A DNA stretch of 15,262 bases from an uncultured Bacteroidales bacterium (GTDB lineage: Bacteria; Bacteroidota; Bacteroidia; Bacteroidales; Bacteroidaceae): positions 1-15,262 of the forward strand of contig CALCHR010000131.1 in NCBI GenBank assembly GCA_937901185.1, given 5' to 3'. Position 1 is the stretch's first letter; each line of letters begins with the position of its first letter. Shown here piece by piece: positions 6,839 through 13,397 of this stretch. The notes under the pieces are model-generated. The model was not told the DNA's origin. It ran no database searches and saw only the letters and a list, made by a program, of their open reading frames with translations. Both the position numbers and the translations under genes were made by a program.

Positions 6839-7971
6839 TTGAGGAAAATGTTGCGCCGATACATGGCGTAGAGCAACAAGAAGACGATGGTCACCTGCGA
6901 GAGGGTCAGAACAAAGGCATAGTAGCTGCCGATGTATTGCTCCAAACCATAGAGCAGGGAATGGGCGATGCCGCGGAAATTGACCACCTCGGAGAGCACA
7001 TAGGCCGTGATGGAATTCATGCCGTAGACACGGAGAAAGTCCAGACCGAAGGTGAGGTGACACACATCGAAGAGGAAGTAGAACAGCGCCATCAGCACAA
7101 AGCACCAGCCGCTGCTATAGAGCACCATCGAACTGGTCCAGATGGGCTTGATGATGGGGATGTCCATGCCCCAAAGCCATCCGGCGAAGATGAGCGCCAC
7201 GCCGAGCAGGAGGTAGGCCAGCACTTTTTTCATACCGCCCCAGTCGGCTCGCGCCAAACTGCCGGCAAAGACGCCGGTAAGGGCGGTGACGCCGAAGGTG
7301 GCCGTGCTGAGCAACCAGGTGTAGTGGTACCACGGTGCGAAAACCACGGTGCCCTGTTCGTCAAGGTGGGCACCGTCGCGGAAGCGTCCCAGCACGGTGC
7401 GGTCAAGCCATTCGGCCAAGTTGCCATCGGGGGTGTAATTGCCACCGCCATAATGTCCCACCGTGATAAACTCCATCGCTGCCCAATAGCCCAGCAGCAA
7501 CAAAACGGCCACCACGATCTGTGTGCGCAACTGCGTGGAGGTGTAGAGCAAAGCGGCTATCAGATAGCCGGCAGCGATGGCTTGCAGCGTGTTCGAGTAG
7601 AGATACACGCGCGATGGGTCGAGGGACAGAAGATTGCCTTGCACCATCATGCCGAGCAGCCATAGCAATGCTACGCGCTTGAAGAGGCGGCGCAGGAAAG
7701 CACTGCGGTTGGCGCCGTTGCGATAGCGAGAAAGGGCAAAGGGGATGCCCACGCCGGACATAAAGACGAAGAGCGGCATGACCAGGTCCCAAGGCGAAAA
7801 GCCCTGCCAGTCTACATGGGTGAAAACAGCACGCAGACCTGCATAGCGCTCTGCGCCTAAGCAATGAGTCAGGGAGAGCACGAGCGGACCGAGGGCCACC
7901 AAAACGAAGAGGTCGAAGCCACGCAATGCATCAAGCGAGGCCAGGCGTTGCTTTGATACGGGGGATGCCAT
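6832..7971 (-). CDS. HGSNAT/DUF5009-like multi-pass membrane protein (putative acyltransferase)
   Basis: This 379-residue protein has about ten hydrophobic segments and looks like the family related to lysosomal heparan-alpha-glucosaminide N-acetyltransferase (DUF5009/DUF1624-like). Diagnostic parts are RLASLDALRGFDLF at residues 9-22 and HVDWQGFSPWDLVMPLFVF at about 52-70. In human HGSNAT a His in the matching loop carries the acetyl group across the membrane; His52 here is the likely counterpart, by motif comparison only. The later segments YSSGWCFVLMALFYF and RVYGMNSITAYVLSEV are also typical. Family members are proposed to move acetyl groups to glycans, but the substrate here is unknown. 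It begins 45 bases after pflA with no promoter motif between, so it is probably the last gene of an acyltransferase-pflA-HGSNAT-like transcript. Confidence 0.82.
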   Translation of the reverse strand: MASPVSKQRLASLDALRGFDLFVLVALGPLVLSLTHCLGAERYAGLRAVFTHVDWQGFSPWDLVMPLFVFMSGVGIPFALSRYRNGANRSAFLRRLFKRVALLWLLGMMVQGNLLSLDPSRVYLYSNTLQAIAAGYLIAALLYTSTQLRTQIVVAVLLLLGYWAAMEFITVGHYGGGNYTPDGNLAEWLDRTVLGRFRDGAHLDEQGTVVFAPWYHYTWLLSTATFGVTALTGVFAGSLARADWGGMKKVLAYLLLGVALIFAGWLWGMDIPIIKPIWTSSMVLYSSGWCFVLMALFYFLFDVCHLTFGLDFLRVYGMNSITAYVLSEVVNFRGIAHSLLYGLEQYIGSYYAFVLTLSQVTIVFLLLYAMYRRNIFLKV

Positions 7972-8016
7972 ATACTTATTTTCTTACTGGGTAAATATGC
8001 TTATCCGGCAGGTGAC

Positions 8017-8757
8017 TTAGTTGATGACCAACTGTGGAAAGTAGTTTCGCAAAATCTCTGCGGCGTGGTCCAACTGCTCCGGGGTGTTTTCCTTTACATC
8101 GGCCAATTTGTACTCCCAGCCCATGGCTTCATACTTGTGAACGCCAAGGCGATGGTAGGGCAAGAGTTCCACACGCTCTATCTGCTTGTAGTCTTTGAAA
8201 TGCTCGCCCAGCGCATGCAAGTCGGCCTCAGCATCGCTCAAGGTGGGCACCAGGACATAGCGCAACCAGAAGGGATGACCGTTTTCCTCCAACCAGGCCG
8301 CCGTACGCAGTGTCTGTTCGTTGGAGCGACCGGTGATGTGGCGGTGGCGCTCAGCGTCTATCTCTTTCACATCGAGCAAGACGAGGTCGGCAAGGCGCAG
8401 CATCTCTTCGACATGACTGTTCCAAATGCCGCCGTTGGTGTCGACACAGATATGAAGTCCGGCTTCTTTTAGCTCGCGGAAGATAGGCACCAAGGCCTCT
8501 GCCTGCATGGTCGGTTCGCCTCCGGAAAAGGTGATACCGCCGCGGCGGCCGAAGAAAGGTTTCATACTGACAGCCTGCTCAAGGATATAAGAAGGCTCGG
8601 TGGCTTTGCTTTCGCCGACAGGCTCAATGGTGTCAGGGTTGGCACAATACAAGCACTTGAAAGGACAGCCCTGTAAAAAAACAACATAGCGCAAGCCGGG
8701 GCCGTCAAAGGTGCCCATCGACTCGTAGCTATGTACCTTAATCAATTTCTTATCCAT
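8017..8757 (-). CDS. pflA: Pyruvate formate-lyase activating enzyme (radical SAM)
   Basis: PflA uses S-adenosylmethionine and a [4Fe-4S] cluster to place the glycyl radical on PflB. The 246-residue protein is the same length as E. coli PflA. It carries the radical SAM cluster motif Cys31-x3-Cys35-x2-Cys38 (GCPFKCLYC), the SAM-binding FSGGEPTMQ, and activase hallmarks such as TFDGPGLRYVVFLQG, DTNGG, LLDVKEID and LLPYHRLG. Only one CxxxCxxC cluster is present, without the extra ferredoxin-like clusters of many other glycyl-radical activases, which supports pyruvate formate-lyase as its partner. In many genomes pflA follows pflB directly. Here an acyltransferase gene, the pflB terminator and a new -7 box lie between them, so it is likely transcribed with that acyltransferase. 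Confidence 0.96.
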   Translation of the reverse strand: MDKKLIKVHSYESMGTFDGPGLRYVVFLQGCPFKCLYCANPDTIEPVGESKATEPSYILEQAVSMKPFFGRRGGITFSGGEPTMQAEALVPIFRELKEAGLHICVDTNGGIWNSHVEEMLRLADLVLLDVKEIDAERHRHITGRSNEQTLRTAAWLEENGHPFWLRYVLVPTLSDAEADLHALGEHFKDYKQIERVELLPYHRLGVHKYEAMGWEYKLADVKENTPEQLDHAAEILRNYFPQLVIN

Positions 8758-8802
8758 AGTTATCTAACTGCTATTGGGGGATACACATTATTATATATAT
8801 AG

Positions 8803-9858
8803 TCAGCGCTCAAAGGGTTGGGGCAAGCGCGAAGCCAAGTGCTCCACGACCTTATTGACTCGGCAAAGGCGGAAGAGGCGGGAGCGCAACCGGTCGGCCA
8901 CAACGCACACGGCAAACACCACAAGGGCTACGCAGAAACTTTCCACCACGCCGTAGCTGCCAAATACGCTCGGCACAGCGTTCTTCCAGAGCCACGGACG
9001 AACCATCCAATGCTCGTGGAGCAAATATACGCCTAACATATAGGGTGCCAGACGGCCTGCAAGAGTGGGTATGCGTCCGCCAGCATTCATCCGGCTGAAG
9101 CAGATAAACACCAGCGCCGAGAGGAAGAAGGTAACGGAGTGGTTGCCATCAAATTTTAGTTCGTAGGGAGCGCCGTGGAGAAAAGCCGGAACGGCATGCA
9201 AGGCGACAATGCCTATCAATATCAAGACGGAGAGGCCTACAGCTTGTTTCAAATTTATCGGCAAAGGATAGAGGCGCAGATAGCCTCCGAAGAGAAAGAG
9301 GAAAACAAACCAGGACAAAGACATGCCGCCGCCAAGCACTGTGCCGAGGGGGTATTCAAAAAGCAGGGCAAAGAGTATAAGCAGCAGAAGAAGATACTGC
9401 CGCTGCGTGAGCCGCTCGACCAACACTGCGAGGAAGGGGGCAACCATCATCAGCGCCATGTATTTAAGGATAAACCAATGGTGGTGGACCGGGAATATCT
9501 CCAAGGCTTGCGCCCAATCTGACAAAGCGGGCGATGGCAGCGCGGGCACTGCGAGAAACAAGCCACACACTGCGAGCGAGTAGAAAACCGTTTGCAGGGC
9601 GATAAGCAGCAGGCCTTGATAGCGGAATCGCTTACTCAGAATGAGGAAGTAGCCGCTGATCATCACGAAGCAGTTTACCCCGATGGTCGAGAAGGAGAAC
9701 AAAGTTTGCGAGGCCAAATACTCGCCGAGCTGACTCAAGGCATAAGAATTTCTAAGCGGCTCTGTCTTTACCACATTATACCAATAGTGGCCCGTCACTA
9801 TCAAGAACATCGCCACCACCCTTAGGAATTCTATATTCAGCAACCTTTTCTGTTTCAT
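8803..9858 (-). CDS. Acyltransferase-3 family membrane protein
   Basis: This 351-residue protein has about ten hydrophobic segments and belongs to the acyltransferase 3 (OafA/WecH-like) family, which transfers acyl groups, often acetyl, to surface polysaccharides, peptidoglycan or small molecules at the inner membrane. The N-terminus NIEFLRVVAMFLIVTGHYWY holds the family's R-x10-H pair (Arg13 and His24). Other typical parts are GVNCFVMISGYF around residues 60-71, HHWFILKYMALMMVAP, and the late GVYLLHEHWMVRP. There is no C-terminal SGNH domain, so it is a stand-alone transmembrane enzyme. The substrate cannot be told from sequence. It lies between pflB and pflA; a TAATTTTG box upstream and the pflB terminator suggest it starts its own transcript, which likely continues into pflA 45 bases downstream. 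Confidence 0.88.
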   Translation of the reverse strand: MKQKRLLNIEFLRVVAMFLIVTGHYWYNVVKTEPLRNSYALSQLGEYLASQTLFSFSTIGVNCFVMISGYFLILSKRFRYQGLLLIALQTVFYSLAVCGLFLAVPALPSPALSDWAQALEIFPVHHHWFILKYMALMMVAPFLAVLVERLTQRQYLLLLLILFALLFEYPLGTVLGGGMSLSWFVFLFLFGGYLRLYPLPINLKQAVGLSVLILIGIVALHAVPAFLHGAPYELKFDGNHSVTFFLSALVFICFSRMNAGGRIPTLAGRLAPYMLGVYLLHEHWMVRPWLWKNAVPSVFGSYGVVESFCVALVVFAVCVVADRLRSRLFRLCRVNKVVEHLASRLPQPFER

Positions 9859-9880
9859 CTCAGCAGCCTAATCGTGTTTA

Positions 9881-9888
9881 CAAAATTA
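9881..9888 (-). promoter_or_regulatory. Candidate -7 element for acyltransferase-pflA
   Basis: The minus strand reads TAATTTTG, matching TAnnTTTG, 22 bases upstream of the acyltransferase ATG and downstream of the pflB terminator. No -33 TTTG was found at the right spacing. Confidence 0.45.
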
Positions 9889-9942
9889 CGAAAAACTTTT
9901 CAGAATGGCTCTCTCGCTCTGCAAGAATAGGTAGCTGCAAAC

Positions 9943-9979
9943 AAAAAGCCTCGGCAGGTCGTAATGACTTACCGAGGCT
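9943..9979 (-). terminator. Intrinsic terminator of pflB
   Basis: On the minus strand AGCCTCGG (plus 9972-9979) pairs with CCGAGGCT (plus 9947-9954); the stem extends inward through mismatches to GTC/GAC. A TTTTT run follows (plus 9943-9947). It begins 19 bases after the pflB stop and should separate pflB from the acyltransferase-pflA unit. Confidence 0.85.
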
Positions 9980-9997
9980 CCAGAGATAGTTAATTGA

Positions 9998-12226
9998 TTA
10001 CATGCGCTCGTGGAATGAGCGGCTGATAACTTCGAGTTGGTGTTCGCGGCTGAGCTTGATGAAGTTCACTGCGTAACCGCTGACACGGATGGTGAGCTGC
10101 GGATACTTTTCGGGGTGCTCCATGGCGTCCTCAAGCATTTCGCGGTTCAAGCAGTTCACGTTGAGGTGGTGTGCACCCTTAGTGAAGTAGCCGTCCATCA
10201 TAGTTACAAGATTCTCTACGCGCTCTTCGTCTGTGGGACCAAGGCTCTTGGGCACGATGGAGAAGGTATTTGAGATACCGTCTTGTGAGTCGCGGTAGCG
10301 CAACTTGGCTACTGAACTCAAAGAAGCGATGGCACCATTCTTGTCGCGACCGTGCATGGGGTTTGCACCGGGTGCGAAGGCCACACCTTTCTCGCGGCCG
10401 TCGGGAGTAGCACCTGTCTTCTTGCCGTACATTACGTTTGAGGTAATGGTAAGGAGAGAGAGTGTAGGACGAGCGTTCTTGTAAACGGGGAGCTTCTTCA
10501 ATTCTTCGCTGAAGAAGTATACGAGGTCTACACCGAGGTGGTCTACGCGGTCGTCGTTGTTACCAAAGCAGGGGAACTCGCCTTCGATGTCGAAGCTCTC
10601 TGTCAAGCCGATTTCGTTGCGCTTGGCAGTTACCTTAGCGTACTTGATGGCTGAGAGTGAGTCGAGCACGATAGAAAGACCGGCCACACCATAAGCGAGG
10701 TTGATACGCGGGTTGGTGTCGATAAAGGCCATTTGGGCTTTCTCGTAGTAGTATTTATCGTGCATGTAGTGAATCATGTTCATTGACTCATTGTAGACGC
10801 GGGCGATTTGTACGAGCACTTGCTTGTAGTTCTTCAGCACCTCGTCGAAGTTGAGCACGTCGCTGCTGAGCATAGGAATGCCTTCTACCATCACGGTGCC
10901 GGTGTTCTCGCAACGTCCGCCGTTGATGGCGAGCAAGAGGGCTTTTGCCAAGTTGCAGCGTGCGCCGAAGAACTGGATTTGGCGACCTATGTCTTGGTAG
11001 CTTACGCAGCAAGCGATACCGTAGTCGTCTGAGTTACGCACTTCGCGCATCAGGGTATCGTTCTCGTACTGGATGGAGCTGGTATCTACGCTGACCTTTG
11101 CGCAGAAGTTTTTGAAACCTTCGGGCAACTCGGGGCTCCAGAGCACGGTAAGGTTGGGCTCGGGCGAAGGACCGAGGTTGTAGAGAGTCTGCAAGAAACG
11201 GAAAGAGGTCTTTGTTACCTTGGTGCGGCCGTCGTTGAAACGTCCACCAATGGCTTCGGTCACCCAAGTGGGGTCGCCGGCAAAGATGTCGTTGTAAGAG
11301 CCCATACGCAAGTGGCGAACCACGCGGAGCTTAATTACGAACTGGTCGATGAGTTCCTGTGCAAACTCTTCAGTGATGAGTCCGTGCTTCAAGTCGTGCT
11401 CGATGTAGATGTCGAGGAAAGAAGACACGTTACCGAGCGACATGGCGGCACCGTCTTGCTCTTTCACAGCAGCGAGGTAAGCCATGTAAACCCACTGTAC
11501 AGCTTCTTGTGCGGTGTAGGCGGGGCGACCGAGTTCGAGGCCGTAGTATTCGCCCATCACCTTGATTTCCTTGAGGGCCTTAATTTGCTCTGCCACTTCT
11601 TCGCGAGTGCGGATAACGGCGTCGGTCATAGGTCCAACGAGGTTCTTCAAGTCGGCTTGCTTTGCTTCAATCAAGCGGTCGCAGCCGTAGAGGGCCAAGC
11701 GGCGATAGTCACCAATGATACGTCCGCGAGCATAGTTGTCGGGCAGACCGGTAATGAAACCGAGTGAGCGGAAACGGCGAATTTCTTCGGTGTAAACATC
11801 AAACACACCATCGTTGTGAGTCTTGCGATAGTTGGTAAAGATATCTTTCACCTTGGGGTTCACTTCCAAGCCGTTTTCAGCTACGGCTTTTTCTACTACC
11901 TTGATACCGCCATAAGGCTTGATGGCGCGCTTCAGCAACTCGTCGGTCTGAAGACCTACGATCAATTCGTTTTCCTGGTCGATGTAACCGGCTTTGTGTG
12001 AAGATATAGTAGATACTGTATCAGGGTCGAGCGAGCGCACGCCACCGTTGGCGCGTTCTTCTTCTATCGCTTCGAGACAGAGGTTCCAAATGCCGAGCGT
12101 ACGCTTGGTGGGACCTTGCAAGAATGAGGCATCGCCCTCATAGGGGGTCAAGTTCTTACGGACAAAGTCTGTCACGTTGATGTCTTGGCTCCAGGGGCCG
12201 TCAATAAATTGGTTTTTCAAATCCAT
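9998..12226 (-). CDS. pflB: Pyruvate formate-lyase (formate C-acetyltransferase)
   Basis: PflB is the glycyl-radical enzyme that splits pyruvate with CoA into acetyl-CoA and formate under anaerobic conditions. The 742-residue protein has the adjacent catalytic cysteines Cys406-Cys407 (IACCVSYQD) and the C-terminal glycyl-radical loop RVSGYAVNF with the radical Gly at 717, 26 residues from the end, close to the E. coli layout. Other family blocks are GLQTDELLKRAIKPYGG, PDNYARGRIIGDYRR, and PDGREKGVAFAPGANPMHG. The presence of the double Cys and close likeness to pyruvate formate-lyase argue against a glycerol dehydratase or choline lyase relative. It has its own -7 box and terminator. Its activase PflA is encoded 1.2 kb downstream. 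Acetyl-CoA made here can pass to the Pta and AckA enzymes encoded at the start of the window. Confidence 0.98.
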   Translation of the reverse strand: MDLKNQFIDGPWSQDINVTDFVRKNLTPYEGDASFLQGPTKRTLGIWNLCLEAIEEERANGGVRSLDPDTVSTISSHKAGYIDQENELIVGLQTDELLKRAIKPYGGIKVVEKAVAENGLEVNPKVKDIFTNYRKTHNDGVFDVYTEEIRRFRSLGFITGLPDNYARGRIIGDYRRLALYGCDRLIEAKQADLKNLVGPMTDAVIRTREEVAEQIKALKEIKVMGEYYGLELGRPAYTAQEAVQWVYMAYLAAVKEQDGAAMSLGNVSSFLDIYIEHDLKHGLITEEFAQELIDQFVIKLRVVRHLRMGSYNDIFAGDPTWVTEAIGGRFNDGRTKVTKTSFRFLQTLYNLGPSPEPNLTVLWSPELPEGFKNFCAKVSVDTSSIQYENDTLMREVRNSDDYGIACCVSYQDIGRQIQFFGARCNLAKALLLAINGGRCENTGTVMVEGIPMLSSDVLNFDEVLKNYKQVLVQIARVYNESMNMIHYMHDKYYYEKAQMAFIDTNPRINLAYGVAGLSIVLDSLSAIKYAKVTAKRNEIGLTESFDIEGEFPCFGNNDDRVDHLGVDLVYFFSEELKKLPVYKNARPTLSLLTITSNVMYGKKTGATPDGREKGVAFAPGANPMHGRDKNGAIASLSSVAKLRYRDSQDGISNTFSIVPKSLGPTDEERVENLVTMMDGYFTKGAHHLNVNCLNREMLEDAMEHPEKYPQLTIRVSGYAVNFIKLSREHQLEVISRSFHERM

Positions 12227-12261
12227 AAAATTTCTAATTTACAGGTTTTTACTTCAGGGTG

Positions 12262-12269
12262 CAAAGGTA
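12262..12269 (-). promoter_or_regulatory. Candidate -7 element for pflB
   Basis: The minus strand reads TACCTTTG, a TAnnTTTG match identical to the psd -7 box, 35 bases upstream of the pflB ATG. No clear -33 TTTG is present. Repeat R2 begins about 80 bases further upstream. Confidence 0.5.
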
Positions 12270-12350
12270 GCTATTTATTTTCATTCGGATAGTATAAATG
12301 GCCTATAAACTGTCGTTTTTAACATCTGAAAATACTCTTACTGCACAGCG

Positions 12351-12476
12351 TTTTTCTTAGTAGTTACTTTCGCGTTCTTAGTAGTTACCGAATTTTTCCT
12401 AGTAGTTACCGAAATTCACCTAGCTTTTACCTAAGAAATGCTAGAAAATGACCCTTGATTTTCAAGCGGTTACAAA
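12351..12476 (+). repeat. Intergenic 21-bp-periodic repeat, copy R2 (full, 126 bp)
   Basis: R2 lies between the efp terminator and the pflB promoter, in the same strand orientation as R1. Its unit heads CTTAG, CTTAG, CCTAG and CCTAG fall at 12356, 12377, 12398 and 12419, again exactly 21 bases apart, then CTAAG at 12431. Units 1-3 share TAGTTAC, unlike the TAGTAAACT of R1. The outer TTTCTTAG (12353-12360) and CTAAGAAA (12431-12438) form the conserved inverted pair. The tail contains AAAATGAC, a CTTGATTTTCAAG palindrome (12454-12466) and GGTTACAAA. Flanking CAGC (12346-12349) and GCTG (12478-12481) could close the fold. Confidence 0.88.
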
Positions 12477-12516
12477 AGCTGTTTTTGGCACCCTGAAAGC
12501 CTTGGGGTATGTATAC

Positions 12517-12566
12517 AAAAAACCGAAGCCACACGCGGCTCTTTCTTTTGAGCGGTGTGGCTTCGG
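12517..12566 (-). terminator. Intrinsic terminator of efp
   Basis: Twelve perfectly paired bases (plus 12523-12534 with 12555-12566) enclose a 20-base loop with further GC pairs. On the minus strand the stem runs into a six-T tract (plus 12517-12522). It begins 28 bases beyond the efp stop. Confidence 0.88.
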
Positions 12567-12593
12567 ATGTGTGTGGGCAAGCCGTCGGCCTGC

Positions 12594-13160
12594 TTATGCC
12601 TTCACGCGGTTCACGTAAGAACCGTCGCGGGTGTCTACTTCGATGATCTCGCCTTCGTTGATGAACAAGGGCACGCGAACTTCGGCGCCTGTTTCTACAG
12701 TAGCGGGCTTAGTGGTGTTAGTAGCTGTATCGCCTTTCAAACCGGGTTCGGTGTAGGTGATCTTGAGCTGTGTCTTCACGGGCATTTCTGCATAGAGGAT
12801 AGTCTCAGTTGAAGCATCGCTTACCACTTCCACTACGTCGCCTTCTTTCATAAAGTCAACGCCGGTGATGAGGTCTTTGGCGATGGGCACTTGGTCGAAG
12901 GTTTCGTTGTTCATAAAGATATAGTCAGTGCCTTCCATGTAGAGGAACTGATAAGGGCGACGCTCTACGCGCACATCTTCGAGGGCTTCGCCAATGTTGA
13001 AGCGCTTTTCGAGCACACGGCCGGACACTACGTCCTTCAGAGTGGTGCGCATGATGGTGTTTCCCTTACCGGGCTTCACGTGGAGGAAGTCGATGCAGAA
13101 GTACAATTTGCCATCCAAGCGGATGCAAGTACCTTTCTTAATGTCTTGAGATTTAATCAT
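12594..13160 (-). CDS. efp: Translation elongation factor P
   Basis: EF-P binds stalled ribosomes between the P and E sites and promotes peptide bond formation at consecutive prolines. The 188-residue protein has the standard three beta-barrel domains: an N-terminal KOW-like domain, a central OB domain and a C-terminal OB domain ending GEIIEVDTRDGSYVNRVKA. The tip loop reads KPGKGN with Lys32 at the position that is modified in many bacteria. It is therefore the lysine type rather than the rhamnosylated-arginine type; which modification, if any, is used here cannot be read from the window, and no epmA or epmB neighbour is present. The ATG at 13158-13160 gives the normal N-terminus MIKSQDIKKGTCIRLDGKL. 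It is a single-gene unit with a terminator. Confidence 0.97.
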   Translation of the reverse strand: MIKSQDIKKGTCIRLDGKLYFCIDFLHVKPGKGNTIMRTTLKDVVSGRVLEKRFNIGEALEDVRVERRPYQFLYMEGTDYIFMNNETFDQVPIAKDLITGVDFMKEGDVVEVVSDASTETILYAEMPVKTQLKITYTEPGLKGDTATNTTKPATVETGAEVRVPLFINEGEIIEVDTRDGSYVNRVKA

Positions 13161-13212
13161 CTTGAGTATATAAATTTATTAGATTATTTGTCGGCTGTCG
13201 GATTTGACGGCG

Positions 13213-13220
13213 CAAATTTA
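13213..13220 (-). promoter_or_regulatory. Candidate -7 element for efp
   Basis: The minus strand reads TAAATTTG, matching TAnnTTTG, 52 bases upstream of the efp ATG. A TTTG occurs upstream (plus 13233-13236), but only 12 bases away rather than about 19-21. Confidence 0.42.
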
Positions 13221-13337
13221 GCAACTTTTTTTCAAACCGAGGGCCTCTACTCTTATTTTTCGTATCTGTAACAGGACGGAAGAGGAAAGGCGGGGGTTAT
13301 GGCAAGGATGGGCCGGGAGAATTTTGCGGATGCCGAA

Positions 13338-13377
13338 AAAGGAAACGAGGGCGTCGGCGCGAGCCAACGTCCTCGTT
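13338..13377 (-). terminator. Probable terminator of the DUF5723-like gene
   Basis: Plus 13344-13354 pairs with 13367-13377: AACGAGG with CCTCGTT, one G-T wobble, then CGT with ACG. On the minus strand it is followed by a broken T tract containing TTTTT (plus 13336-13340). It starts about 20 bases beyond the stop codon. Confidence 0.7.
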
Positions 13378-13397
13378 TTGTTTGAGTTATCAAAAGC

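Noticed and set aside
6937..7665. Plus-strand reading frame of 242 codons
   Set aside because: It lies wholly opposite the HGSNAT-like gene, whose protein has clear membrane segments and family motifs; the opposite product is low-complexity and charged, as expected of a shadow frame.
11312..11767. Plus-strand reading frame of 151 codons
   Set aside because: It is antisense to pflB, which is complete and strongly conserved.
12351..12476. Repeats as integron attC sites or insertion-sequence ends
   Set aside because: No paired attC-type core (GTTRRRY/RYYYAAC) in the expected arrangement, no recombinase or transposase, and no visible target duplication.
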